Of a stretch of DNA of 64,000 nucleotides, positions 42,731 to 51,489 are shown one piece after another; the stretch's first letter is position 1, and each line of letters begins with the position of its first letter. Origin of the DNA: Duodenibacillus sp964509205 (GTDB lineage: Bacteria; Pseudomonadota; Gammaproteobacteria; Burkholderiales; Burkholderiaceae_F); NCBI GenBank assembly GCA_964509205.1, contig CAZDVW010000001.1, forward strand, positions 1-64,000, given 5' to 3'. The notes below the pieces were generated by a model that saw only the letters and a list, made by a program, of their open reading frames with translations, was not told the DNA's origin and ran no database searches. A program made the position numbers and the translations under genes.

Positions 42731-43828
42731 TTATTCCTCCTTGCCGATGACGCCGTTGTTCTTTTTCGCACGAGCCTGTGCGACTGCGCTCATGGCGGCA
42801 TGCGCAACAGCAGCCGCGCCCACGAGTCCGATCGTGGCTAAACCGACCTTGTCAGCCGTCGCCTCAATACCGCCCCAACCCGGCGGCATAATCGTTGTTT
42901 CGTGGGAGTAGAACGACCCCTTATCGAAGAAGTTCGGTTCCGAGCATCCGATACATCCGTGACCGGACTTCACAGGCCAAGAAAGCCCCTCGTTCCATTC
43001 AACCGTCGAGCAGGCGTTGTAAGAGGTCGGGCCTTTGCATCCGACCTTGTAAAGGCAGTAGCCGAGCTTAGCGCCCGTATCGTCGAACTTCTCGACGAAC
43101 TGACCGGCATCAAAGTGCGCGCGCCGATAGCACTTGTCGTGAATGCGCTGACCATAAAACATCTTCGGACGACCAAGACGATCCAAAGGCGGAATACGGT
43201 CATACGTCAGGATGTACGTTACGACAGCCGTCATCACCTCTGGAATCGGAGGACACCCGGGGACGAGAACAACAGGCTTATCCAAAATAATGTCCGTGAT
43301 GGGAACAGACTGCGAGGGATTGGGCTTAGCTGCCTGAATGCAACCCCAAGCCGCGCAAGAGCCCCAGCCGATCACGGCCTTGGCATGTTTGCAGACATGC
43401 TTGATTTTCTCAAGGAACGTTTCTCCGCCCGGAATGCAGTTCACGCCGCCGTCATGAAGCGGCACATTTCCTTCAACGGCAACGATGTAGTTGTCTTTGT
43501 ATTTTTCCATCGTTTCAGCAAGGGCGTCTTCTGCCTGCTGACCGGCTGCCGCCATGATCGTATCGTCGTAGTCAAGCGAGATCATGGACAAAACCAAATC
43601 CTTGGCTACCGGATGATACGAACGGATAAACGATTCTGTGCAGCAGGTGCATTCCAAACCATGCAACCAAATCACAGGAGTTCTCGGCTTCGTTTGGATC
43701 GCCGTGGCGATATCTTTGGCGCCGGCGCTACCAAGTCCGAGACTGGCGGCAGTGAGCGAACAGAATTGCAAAAAGCTTCGACGGCTTATCCCCTGGCGCC
43801 GTAAGGCCTGGTATTGCGTCTCTTGCAT
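42731..43828 (-). CDS. hupS: Uptake [NiFe]-hydrogenase small subunit, six-Cys proximal cluster type
   Basis: Electron-transfer subunit with three Fe-S clusters, exported by Tat together with HupL. The Tat motif SRRSFLQF is at residues 15-22. The proximal cluster ligands are C60, C63, C158 and C192. Extra cysteines C62 (ECTCC) and C163 (GSCAAWGC) match the two supernumerary residues of E. coli Hyd-1. The medial and distal motifs (HDKCYRR, CKGPTSYNAC, GHGCIGC) are intact. A C-terminal membrane helix lies at about residues 333-351. ATG 43828 with AAGGAG at 7 nt gives 365 residues. Confidence 0.96.
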   Translation of the reverse strand: MQETQYQALRRQGISRRSFLQFCSLTAASLGLGSAGAKDIATAIQTKPRTPVIWLHGLECTCCTESFIRSYHPVAKDLVLSMISLDYDDTIMAAAGQQAEDALAETMEKYKDNYIVAVEGNVPLHDGGVNCIPGGETFLEKIKHVCKHAKAVIGWGSCAAWGCIQAAKPNPSQSVPITDIILDKPVVLVPGCPPIPEVMTAVVTYILTYDRIPPLDRLGRPKMFYGQRIHDKCYRRAHFDAGQFVEKFDDTGAKLGYCLYKVGCKGPTSYNACSTVEWNEGLSWPVKSGHGCIGCSEPNFFDKGSFYSHETTIMPPGWGGIEATADKVGLATIGLVGAAAVAHAAMSAVAQARAKKNNGVIGKEE

Positions 43829-43862
43829 GAGGGACTCCTTGACAACATATAAAGAAACCGCA

Positions 43863-43884
43863 TCCTTTTCCTGCAGAAAAAGGA
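43863..43884. promoter_or_regulatory. 22-bp palindrome in the hupS leader
   Basis: The site has half-sites TCCTTTTCCTG and CAGAAAAAGGA, which match at 10 of 11 positions with no spacer, centred on CTGCAG. It ends 35 bp before the hupS start in the hupS-hupJ divergent region. The symmetry suits a dimeric DNA-binding protein. Confidence 0.55.
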
Positions 43885-44069
43885 CGCAGATCAACGCGAC
43901 TTTCTTGTTTGCCCATTGTACGCAGATTTACAACGATTTCTTCACCCAAAAGTAGTAGCGTAAAAACACAATCGAACGATCTCAATCCAAACGAATGAGC
44001 AGATCAGTCGAAGCGTTTTCCGACGCTTTCCTCTATAGTTATCGGGAATACAGAAAAAGGCAACACGGC

Positions 44070-44618
44070 ATGGCTTCGTCTTTACTTCGCATTCACACGC
44101 ACTCGCCGGCAGATTTCTTTGCCGAGGGGTTTTCGCGCATCGCAACAACGCGCATGGCCGGTCTTCCGATTTGCAGAACCGACATCACGACCGAAGTGCT
44201 TGAATTTCGCCAATTTGAAAAACACTGGCTCGGCGTTGTCCTGACGCCGTGGTCTATTCTCGTCATACTGGCCTGCGGCGACAAAGACACGTGGACATCA
44301 ATCCCAACGGGGGCTGTGCGCGCCGTCAAGTTGCCTGCCGGTGATTTCAGTTTTCTCGGCATGAACGATCCGATCTTAGGCGAGTATCAAGCCTGCAGTC
44401 TTATGAGCCCCTTAGAGGGCGTTGCCAACCAAGCAACGGCTCGCGCCATCGCCCTTAGTGCCTTTCGCCTCATGCTAAGCGACATGCCGGAAGTCCCCGA
44501 AGAACGGGGAACTCCCATTAAGCGCGTTGTGCCGATCCGCGCCGCTTCTGAAACCGAGACAATCAAAGAATCCCCCAACACGAGCCGTCGGAGCTTTTTT
44601 ACGAGGTACTGGAAGTGA
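44070..44618 (+). CDS. hupJ: Hydrogenase assembly chaperone HupJ/HybE family
   Basis: HybE-family chaperone that escorts [NiFe]-hydrogenase subunits before Tat export. The signature LGVVLTPWSILVILA and the later GDFSFLGMNDPILGEYQACSL / SPLEGVANQATARAIA match the family. ATG 44070 (MASSLLRIH) has AAGG upstream. An in-frame ATG at 43995 lacks a ribosome binding site. Length is 182 residues, with an extra basic tail (SRRSFFTRYWK). It starts the plus-strand accessory operon, divergent from hupS. Confidence 0.88.
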   Translation: MASSLLRIHTHSPADFFAEGFSRIATTRMAGLPICRTDITTEVLEFRQFEKHWLGVVLTPWSILVILACGDKDTWTSIPTGAVRAVKLPAGDFSFLGMNDPILGEYQACSLMSPLEGVANQATARAIALSAFRLMLSDMPEVPEERGTPIKRVVPIRAASETETIKESPNTSRRSFFTRYWK

Positions 44619-45628
44619 GCGAATCCTCAACAGAAATCCGCATCATCCTCAAGGGTGACAGCGTTCATCTTGAGAGCACCCGCACCAATCGGCTTTCTTC
44701 GCTGCTGAATCGACGCGATGCCTCAGATATCATCGCTCTCATGCCGTCGCTTTTCGCCTTGTGTCCGGCCGCACACATTTGCGCCTTCACAGGCGCTTTC
44801 GAGACGGCCGAATCCGGACTTGGGATGCAGAGCATTTCCATCCTCACGCGCATTGAAGCCGTTCTCGAGACAATCCGCTTTTTCTCGATGGATTTAAGAA
44901 AGTCCCTTGGTCTCGGATCAGCTGATCGTTCCATTCTCACCAAACTCTCAGAAGCGAGGCTGCGTCTGCTTTCCAGTTTGCAAGGACAAACGGACTCGGC
45001 TCTCATGAGCGATACGGCACACCTTGCCCGCCTGTGGCTGGCCACAGAAGTCGATCTCTTTAAAGCTATTCTCGATCGAAGCAAGGAAATCGAGCAATTC
45101 ACTTTACCGACCGAAGCTGTTCTGCAAAATGACGAACTGACCAATGCGGCAACACTTTCGGCTCTTTCCGTAACGCTCCGAGACTGCCCTCAGTTTGCGT
45201 TAGCGCCAAGACTCGGGGGCGCACGCGTCGTCGGTGCCGTTGCTCGCCGACTTCCGCTTGGAAAAAAACTGATTTCTCCGGGAGAAATTTTCCACGCACG
45301 CATCAACGAGATCGCTGCGCTCATATCGGGAAAATCCAGTCTTCTCGGCAATCACAAAACCTTTTTCCTCGGCGGCAAACGCGCAGTCAGTCTTGTGGAA
45401 ACTGCACGAGGCGTCCTCATGTACTTTGTCGAACGCGACAGAAACACGCCTGTTTGGGTCGACTGGATTGCACCGACGGAATGGGTTTTTCAGCCGCAAG
45501 GCATATTAACAACGCTCGTACAAGAGGCTTTTCAAGCCGGAGCGAGCCGCGAGCAGATCGCTTTCATCGCTGCCGCCTTTGATGCCTGCGCTGAAGTCAT
45601 CGTGACAAAGGAGCAAGCCGATGCATGA
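44615..45628 (+). CDS. hupK: Hydrogenase accessory protein HupK (large-subunit-like scaffold)
   Basis: 337-residue relative of the hydrogenase large subunit. It keeps traces of the metal-site motifs: CPAAH at about residue 51 aligns with the second Cys and His of CxxCxxxH, and FDAC near the end aligns with DPCxxC. The stretch ARGVLMYFVER and PTEWVFQPQGIL match the large-subunit ARG and EGRLxH-type core. HupK/HoxV is thought to hold the Fe(CN)2CO unit during assembly. GTG 44615 overlaps the hupJ stop, and the gene overlaps hypA by 8 nt. Confidence 0.87.
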   Translation: MSESSTEIRIILKGDSVHLESTRTNRLSSLLNRRDASDIIALMPSLFALCPAAHICAFTGAFETAESGLGMQSISILTRIEAVLETIRFFSMDLRKSLGLGSADRSILTKLSEARLRLLSSLQGQTDSALMSDTAHLARLWLATEVDLFKAILDRSKEIEQFTLPTEAVLQNDELTNAATLSALSVTLRDCPQFALAPRLGGARVVGAVARRLPLGKKLISPGEIFHARINEIAALISGKSSLLGNHKTFFLGGKRAVSLVETARGVLMYFVERDRNTPVWVDWIAPTEWVFQPQGILTTLVQEAFQAGASREQIAFIAAAFDACAEVIVTKEQADA

Positions 45629-45971
45629 GCTTTCCTTGGCAGAAGGCATTATTGAAATCACAGAAAAGACGGCCCGAAAGCACAACATTGCTGCCGTTTC
45701 CTGCGTACGAGTGAGCATCGGCGAACTAGCCGGCGTCGATCCGGACGCTCTTTTATTTGCCTGGACATCTGTCACGCGCAACGGCATTGCCAAACATTCA
45801 AAACTCGTGATTGAACGAACCCCCGGAACCGCCTGGTGCATGGACTGTTCGAAAACGATTCCTCTCGCCGCTTACGGAAATCCCTGTCCGGACTGCGGCG
45901 GATACCAATTAGTTGCCAACGGCGGAACGGAAATGCGCGTGATTGACATCATTCCCGCCAAAACGGAATAA
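45621..45971 (+). CDS. hypA: Hydrogenase nickel incorporation protein HypA
   Basis: Nickel- and zinc-binding metallochaperone working with HypB. It begins with the invariant MHELSLAEG (nickel site at the N-terminus and His2). The zinc site is CMDC and CPDCGG. Length of 116 residues is normal. Its start overlaps the end of hupK. Confidence 0.95.
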   Translation: MHELSLAEGIIEITEKTARKHNIAAVSCVRVSIGELAGVDPDALLFAWTSVTRNGIAKHSKLVIERTPGTAWCMDCSKTIPLAAYGNPCPDCGGYQLVANGGTEMRVIDIIPAKTE

Positions 45972-45998
45972 AACCCTATTCAAAGAAGGAGCAAACAT

Positions 45999-46763
45999 AT
46001 GTGTCTTACTTGCGGTTGCGGCCATTCGCACGAACATACACACGAACACACGCACGAGCACGCCGGCGATCATGACCACGGGCACTCGCACACGCACGAA
46101 GACTCTTCTGCCATCCGCGTTGAAGAAGACATTTTGTCGCGCAACAACGAAATTGCTGCCCGCAACCGTGCTTTTTTTGCCTCGAAGAAAATCCTGGCAC
46201 TTAATTTCGTTTCCAGCCCGGGTTCCGGAAAAACAGAGTTGCTCTCGGCAACGGTTCGCGCTGTCGGCTCGGGCTATCCGATTTCGGTCATCGAAGGCGA
46301 TCAACAGACGGCAAACGATGCCGAAAGAATTCGTCAAAGCGGCGCTCCGGCCTTTCAAATCAACACCGGAAAAGGGTGCCACCTTGACGCCGCCATGATT
46401 GAACATGCCGTGAGCCACCTGAATCCTGCGGATGCCAGCACTTTATTTATCGAAAACGTAGGAAACCTCGTTTGCCCGGCCGAATTTGACCTCGGAGAAG
46501 CCCACAAAGTTGCCATTCTTTCTGTGACTGAAGGCGAAGACAAACCGCTTAAATATCCGGATATGTTCCGTGCATCCGATGTGATGATCATCAACAAAAT
46601 TGACCTGCTCCCCTATGTAAAGTTCGACATTGAAAAATGTGAGTGTTATGCGCGGCGCGTCAATCCGAAAATTCGCATCATCCGCACAAGCGCAACCACC
46701 GGTGAAGGGATGGACATCTGGCTGAAATGGCTTCAAGTCGAACGAGCACTTGCCGCACTGTAG
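45999..46763 (+). CDS. hypB: Hydrogenase nickel incorporation GTPase HypB
   Basis: GTPase that supplies nickel to the large subunit. The N-terminus has the high-affinity site CLTCGCG and a His-rich run (residues 9-33, about a dozen His) for nickel storage. The G1 motif is VSSPGSGKTE (residues 71-80), and NKIDLLPY is the base-recognition motif. Length is 254 residues. AGAAGGAG precedes ATG 45999. Confidence 0.96.
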   Translation: MCLTCGCGHSHEHTHEHTHEHAGDHDHGHSHTHEDSSAIRVEEDILSRNNEIAARNRAFFASKKILALNFVSSPGSGKTELLSATVRAVGSGYPISVIEGDQQTANDAERIRQSGAPAFQINTGKGCHLDAAMIEHAVSHLNPADASTLFIENVGNLVCPAEFDLGEAHKVAILSVTEGEDKPLKYPDMFRASDVMIINKIDLLPYVKFDIEKCECYARRVNPKIRIIRTSATTGEGMDIWLKWLQVERALAAL

Positions 46764-46769
46764 TTCTCT

Positions 46770-49088
46770 ATGTCGATTCTGAGTCGTTATTTTCGCGTCG
46801 CCGGACTCGTGCAAGGCGTTGGTTTTCGCCCTTGCGTATACCGCATCGCCATTGCCCTCAACCTCAAAGGCGAGGTCTTCAATGACGCCGAAGGAGTCGG
46901 GATTTTGCTCGAGGGAGAGAAAACCTCTCTTGACTCCTTCGAAGAGCAGTTAAGAAACAACGCGCCTCCCCTTTCCCGAATCGACTCGGTTTCTTTTACC
47001 GATGTTCCCCCTGCGGGCTACACGAATTTCGTCATCACGAAAAGCCGCGGCGGGAACGTCAAAACGACGATCACGCCGGATGCGGCCGTGTGCAGAGCCT
47101 GCTTAGCGGACATTTTTGATCCCGAAAACAGGCGCTATCGATACGCTTTTACAAACTGCACGCATTGCGGACCGCGCTACACCATCACGCGGGCACTGCC
47201 GTACGACAGACGACAAACGTCCATGGCCGTGTTCCCCATGTGCGAAGCGTGTTCCGCCGAATACGCTGATCCCGTCGATCGGCGCTTTCACGCCCAGCCG
47301 AATGCCTGCCCGACATGCGGCCCGCACCTGACGCTGGTTGACCGCACCGGAACAGTGATTCCGGGCGATCCGATTCAAGAGACCGTCCGTGCAATCCGAG
47401 CCGGAAAAATCGCCGCTATTAAAGGACTCGGTGGCTTCCACCTGGCCTGTGATGCGAGAAATCCTTCCGTCGTCAACACGCTGAGACTCCGCAAACGACG
47501 TGATGAAAAACCGTTTGCCGTCATGTTTGCCAACGCCAAAAGCGCTGAACCGTTCGTGGAAATTTCTGCCGCTGAAAGATGTCTTTTAAACGGAACGGAA
47601 CACCCGATCGTCTTGCTCAAAAAACACGGCGAAACCACTCTGACTGGCGTTGCCGACAATCTTTCTGAAATTGGAGTTCTGCTCCCGTACACACCGGTTC
47701 ATTGGTTAATCTTTCATGAATTTGCTGAGCGCCCCGACGGCGTCCAATGGACAGACGATCAAGTTGTTCCGGACGTACTTGTGATGACGTCGGCCAACCC
47801 GAGCGATGAACCGCTTGTAACCGGCAACGACGAAGCACTCCGTCGTCTTCGCGACATCGCCGACGTCTTTCTCATGCACAACCGAGACATTGTCGTCGGC
47901 TGCGACGATTCCGTCATCCGCCCCATGGGAAAATCCTTCGTTTTTATTCGCCGCGCTCGGGGATACACGCCGCGGTGCGTCAAACTTTCCCAATCAATGA
48001 CAACATCGCTGGCAACGGGCCCGTATCTGAAAAACACAATGGCCGTTAACCGAGGCAACGAGGCTTTCCTTTCCCAGCATATCGGAAAACTTTCCAACAC
48101 AGCTAGTGAAAAAACACTCGAAGCGGCGATTGATCACTTGTGCTCCATCCTAGAAGTTAAACCGGCAGTCATCGCCTGCGATGCACATCCGGATTTCTTT
48201 TCCAGTCGGCTTGCCAAACAAATGGCTGAAGAGAAAAATCTCCCGCTCTTTCCGATCTATCACCATGCGGCGCACATCGGCGTTGTCATGGCAGAAACCG
48301 GACGCAGCCAAGCCACTCTCGGTTTTGCACTAGACGGTACCGGTCTTGGTCCGGAAAACGGCATTTGGGGCGGCGAACTTCTTCTCGTGGATGCGGCCGG
48401 ATTTTCTCGTGAAAGTCACCTTTCCGAACTTGCCCTTGTCGGAGGCGACAAAGCTGCCACGGAACCGTGGAGAATGGGTGCGGCTTTACTTTGCGCACTT
48501 GAACGTCCCGATGAAGTCGTGAAACGCTACGGGAACCACCCCTACGTGCAGCTTTTTGCCGAGACCGCCGCCAACAAGCGGCTGACGCGCCGCACAAGTG
48601 CTCTCGGTCGCTACTTTGACGGTATTGCTAGCCTTCTCGGACTGTGTGACGTTCAACACGACGAAGCAACGGCCGCTATGCGGCTTGAAGCGCTGGCTGA
48701 AACACGCCAAGGACGCATCATTGACGGATGGTCTGTCGAAAACGGCGAAATTAACCTTTTCGGGTCACTCAAAACGATTTTGGATGAGAAAGATCGCGCG
48801 CAGGCCGCTGCAGACTTTCACAGAACGCTGGCTCGAGCCTTGGCCGAAGCGGCCGTTCTCGGTATCCGAAATACGGGTTGCGAAGCCGCTGTCGCCATAA
48901 CAGGCGGCTGTGCGGCTAACCGGCTTCTGGTACGCGCTCTCTGCGACGATTTAAAATCCCTCGGGATTTGTTCTCTCCTTCCCGAACAGGTTCCGCCGGG
49001 AGACGGCGGATTGTCGCTCGGAGAGTTGTGGCTGGCAGCGCTTTGCTTCGAGCACGGATATAAAGAACATTCTTTTAGGAAAAAGTAA
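46770..49088 (+). CDS. hypF: Carbamoyltransferase HypF
   Basis: Makes the cyanide ligand precursor by carbamoylating the HypE C-terminal Cys. Domains in order: acylphosphatase (GLVQGVGFRPCVYR, residues 10-23); two zinc motifs (CRACLAD, CTHCGPRYT, then CEACSAEY, CPTCGPHL); YrdC-like domain (GLGGFHLACDA); and Kae1-like domain with YHHAAHIGVVMAE and ITGGCAANRLL. Length is 772 residues. The start at ATG 46770 has no clear ribosome binding site and lies 6 bp after hypB. Confidence 0.96.
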   Translation: MSILSRYFRVAGLVQGVGFRPCVYRIAIALNLKGEVFNDAEGVGILLEGEKTSLDSFEEQLRNNAPPLSRIDSVSFTDVPPAGYTNFVITKSRGGNVKTTITPDAAVCRACLADIFDPENRRYRYAFTNCTHCGPRYTITRALPYDRRQTSMAVFPMCEACSAEYADPVDRRFHAQPNACPTCGPHLTLVDRTGTVIPGDPIQETVRAIRAGKIAAIKGLGGFHLACDARNPSVVNTLRLRKRRDEKPFAVMFANAKSAEPFVEISAAERCLLNGTEHPIVLLKKHGETTLTGVADNLSEIGVLLPYTPVHWLIFHEFAERPDGVQWTDDQVVPDVLVMTSANPSDEPLVTGNDEALRRLRDIADVFLMHNRDIVVGCDDSVIRPMGKSFVFIRRARGYTPRCVKLSQSMTTSLATGPYLKNTMAVNRGNEAFLSQHIGKLSNTASEKTLEAAIDHLCSILEVKPAVIACDAHPDFFSSRLAKQMAEEKNLPLFPIYHHAAHIGVVMAETGRSQATLGFALDGTGLGPENGIWGGELLLVDAAGFSRESHLSELALVGGDKAATEPWRMGAALLCALERPDEVVKRYGNHPYVQLFAETAANKRLTRRTSALGRYFDGIASLLGLCDVQHDEATAAMRLEALAETRQGRIIDGWSVENGEINLFGSLKTILDEKDRAQAAADFHRTLARALAEAAVLGIRNTGCEAAVAITGGCAANRLLVRALCDDLKSLGICSLLPEQVPPGDGGLSLGELWLAALCFEHGYKEHSFRKK

Positions 49089-49091
49089 GTC

Positions 49092-49319
49092 ATGTGTCTT
49101 GCAGTTCCCGCCAAAATTCTTCGGCGTGAAACCGCCTCGCAGGCTCTTTGCGACATGGGAGGCGTTACAAAAACAATCGACATTTCCCTCGTACCCGATG
49201 CCGATGAAGGAGATTGGGTCATCGTGCATGTCGGTTTCGCCTTAAACAAAATTAAACCCGAAGAAGCCGAACGGACGCTTCAGCTCTTAGGGGCGCTCTC
49301 TGCGGAGACTCCCGCATGA
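49092..49319 (+). CDS. hypC: Hydrogenase maturation chaperone HypC
   Basis: Small beta-barrel chaperone that carries Fe(CN)2CO with HypD and delivers it to the large subunit. It starts MCLAVPAKI, with essential Cys2. DISLVPDADEGDWVIVHVG is the barrel core. Length is 75 residues. It is 3 bp after hypF and overlaps hypD by ATGA. Confidence 0.95.
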   Translation: MCLAVPAKILRRETASQALCDMGGVTKTIDISLVPDADEGDWVIVHVGFALNKIKPEEAERTLQLLGALSAETPA

Positions 49320-50446
49320 ACTATGTTGACTCGTTTCGAGATCCCGTCAAAGCTAAGGCTCTTTCGGCCGCCATTGCCAAGGCAGCTGACCCGAACCGTA
49401 CGTACCGTTTCATGGAATTTTGCGGCGGTCACACGCATGTTCTTTCTCGCTGGGGCTTGACGGATTGCTTGCCCAGCAATGTCAAAATGATCCATGGCCC
49501 CGGCTGTCCGGTTTGCGTGCTTCCAATTGCACGCATTGAGTTGGCCATCGAATTGGCGCTTGTTCACAAGGTCATTGTCTGCACCTACGGCGACACGCTT
49601 CGCGTACCGGCCGCGCACGGTCGAACGCTTTACGGATGTCGAGCCGAGGGCGGAGACGTCCGCATGGTTTATTCGCCGAGTGATGCTCTGGAAATTGCCC
49701 GTTCAAATCCGGATCGCGAAGTTGTCTTTTTTGCCATCGGCTTTGAAACAACAACGCCGCCGACTGCCGTTGTTGCCCTGGCGGCTAAGGCGCAAAACAT
49801 TCGCAATTTTTCGCTTCTTGTCAGCCACGTACTCACTCCGGCTGCCATGGAGCACATCCTCAGAACGGCACCTGCTGAGTCCAAAACACCTCGCTTAGAC
49901 GGTCTGGTAGGTCCCGCGCATGTTTCAACCGTAATCGGCAGTGCGCCTTACGAAGCCTTTGCGAAAAAGTGGAAAATGCCTGTCGTCATTTGCGGTTTTG
50001 AACCGCTTGACATGCTCGGTTCCATCTTAATGCTAATCGAACAGGTCAATGAAGGACGGCACGACGTCGAAAACGAGTTTTCCAGAGCCGTCACCTCGGA
50101 AGGAAATCGCGTCGCAATTGCGCTGATGGATAAGGTCTTTGAAAAACGCCCTACGTTTGAATGGCGCGGACTTGGAAGCATTCCTCACTCGGCCTTGCGT
50201 TTAAAACCGGAATTTGCCGAATTGGATGCAGAAAAACGCTTCCATCTGATTGAAAAACCCGTTGCAGACAATAAAGCTTGTGCGTGCGGCGCCATTCTGC
50301 GCGGCGAAAAAGAGCCGACGGACTGTCTCCTGTTTGGAAAAGTCTGCACGCCGGCTCGTCCGATCGGCGCCTGCATGGTCAGCAGCGAAGGCGCCTGTGC
50401 GGCTTACTGGCGTTATTCGCCGAAAAGCAAAAAGGTATCCCAATGA
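49316..50446 (+). CDS. hypD: Hydrogenase maturation iron-sulfur protein HypD
   Basis: Scaffold with a [4Fe-4S] cluster for building the Fe(CN)2CO group. Motifs are FCGGHTH, HGPGCPVCVLP, FETTTPPTA and the C-terminal cluster cysteines (ACACGAILRG, TDCLLFGKVC, GACMVSSEGAC). Length is 376 residues. Its stop overlaps the hypE start. Confidence 0.96.
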   Translation: MNYVDSFRDPVKAKALSAAIAKAADPNRTYRFMEFCGGHTHVLSRWGLTDCLPSNVKMIHGPGCPVCVLPIARIELAIELALVHKVIVCTYGDTLRVPAAHGRTLYGCRAEGGDVRMVYSPSDALEIARSNPDREVVFFAIGFETTTPPTAVVALAAKAQNIRNFSLLVSHVLTPAAMEHILRTAPAESKTPRLDGLVGPAHVSTVIGSAPYEAFAKKWKMPVVICGFEPLDMLGSILMLIEQVNEGRHDVENEFSRAVTSEGNRVAIALMDKVFEKRPTFEWRGLGSIPHSALRLKPEFAELDAEKRFHLIEKPVADNKACACGAILRGEKEPTDCLLFGKVCTPARPIGACMVSSEGACAAYWRYSPKSKKVSQ

Positions 50447-51489
50447 CAATTCCTGCCCACTACGTTCGAAAATTAAATCTTAAAACCGATTGCGTGAACC
50501 TGACGCACGGAGCGGGCGGACTCGCAACGGTGCAACTCATTGAAGAAATCTTCGCCAGACGGTTTACCAATAAGTGGCTCGACGAGGGGCATGACGGCGC
50601 CCTTTTGCCGCCTCTGAAGCATCCGGTTGCCGTTTCTTGTGATGCGCACGTCGTCAGTCCGCTCTTTTTCCCTGGAGGCGACATCGGTCGCCTTGCCATT
50701 GCCGGAACCGTCAATGATGTTGCCGTCTGCGGAGCAAAACCACTTTACATTGCGGCCACGTTTATTTTGGAAGAGGGCTTTCCTTTGGCCGATCTCGACC
50801 GCATTGTTGCCTCAATGGCTGAGACGGCTGAAGAGGCCGGCGTTGCCATCGTCACGGGTGACACAAAAGTTGTTGAAAAAGGTCACGGCGACGGGATTTA
50901 CATCTCAACGACAGGCATTGGGGAGGCACTCGTTAACTATTCGATTTCCGGAAAGAAAGCCGTTCCAGGAGATGCCGTTCTCATCTCTGGAACGCTGGGA
51001 GATCACGGAACTGCTGTTTTAGGCAAGCGCGAAGGCATGGCCTTTGACTCGTCCGTTCAAAGCGATACGGCACCTTTAAATGCCATGATCGAGTCGCTTT
51101 TACAATCCCTCGGCTCGATCCATGTCTTAAGGGATCCGACGCGCGGGGGCCTGGCGGCCACGCTCAATGAAATTGCCCATCAAAGCGAAGTCGGCATTGA
51201 GCTCATCGAGTCACAGATTCCCGTCAGGCCGGAAGTCAGCGCCGTTTGCGAATTTCTTGGTCTAGATCCTCTTTTTGTGGCCAATGAAGGCAAACTCATT
51301 GTGATCGTGCCCGAACAAGAAGCCGAATCAGCTCTTCGGATTATGCGTCAATCACCGCACGGTCAAGATGCCGCCCGCATCGGAACCATTACGACCTCCA
51401 ATCCCGGAACGGTTGAAATGATCACGCCTTTCGGCGGCCGCAGACTCGTTGACTGGCTCAACGGTGAACAGCTTCCGCGAATCTGTTGA
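50443..51489 (+). CDS. hypE: Carbamoyl-dehydrating protein HypE
   Basis: Dehydrates the thiocarbamate on its C-terminal Cys to thiocyanate, the source of CN ligands. The chain ends LPRIC, the invariant terminal motif. The N-terminal LTHGAGGLATVQLIEEIF and the ATP loop VSCDAHVVSPLFFPGGDIG are typical of the AIR-synthase-like fold. ATG 50443 overlaps hypD (ATGA); a longer frame to 50278 lies inside hypD. Length is 348 residues. It is the last hyp gene and ends 67 bp before surA. Confidence 0.96.
   Translation: MTIPAHYVRKLNLKTDCVNLTHGAGGLATVQLIEEIFARRFTNKWLDEGHDGALLPPLKHPVAVSCDAHVVSPLFFPGGDIGRLAIAGTVNDVAVCGAKPLYIAATFILEEGFPLADLDRIVASMAETAEEAGVAIVTGDTKVVEKGHGDGIYISTTGIGEALVNYSISGKKAVPGDAVLISGTLGDHGTAVLGKREGMAFDSSVQSDTAPLNAMIESLLQSLGSIHVLRDPTRGGLAATLNEIAHQSEVGIELIESQIPVRPEVSAVCEFLGLDPLFVANEGKLIVIVPEQEAESALRIMRQSPHGQDAARIGTITTSNPGTVEMITPFGGRRLVDWLNGEQLPRIC

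Noticed and set aside
43714..43732. C131 of HupS (NCIPGG) as one of the supernumerary proximal-cluster cysteines
   Set aside because: Spacing from C60 does not match E. coli C120; C163 (103 residues after C60) does. C131 is a separate conserved Cys.
43829..43994. FNR-type site upstream of hupS
   Set aside because: Only a TTGAT half-site is visible, with no matching ATCAA at the right distance.
43995..44069. Longer N-terminus for hupJ from ATG 43995
   Set aside because: No ribosome binding site, and it would cover the putative promoter dyad; ATG 44070 matches the family N-terminus better.
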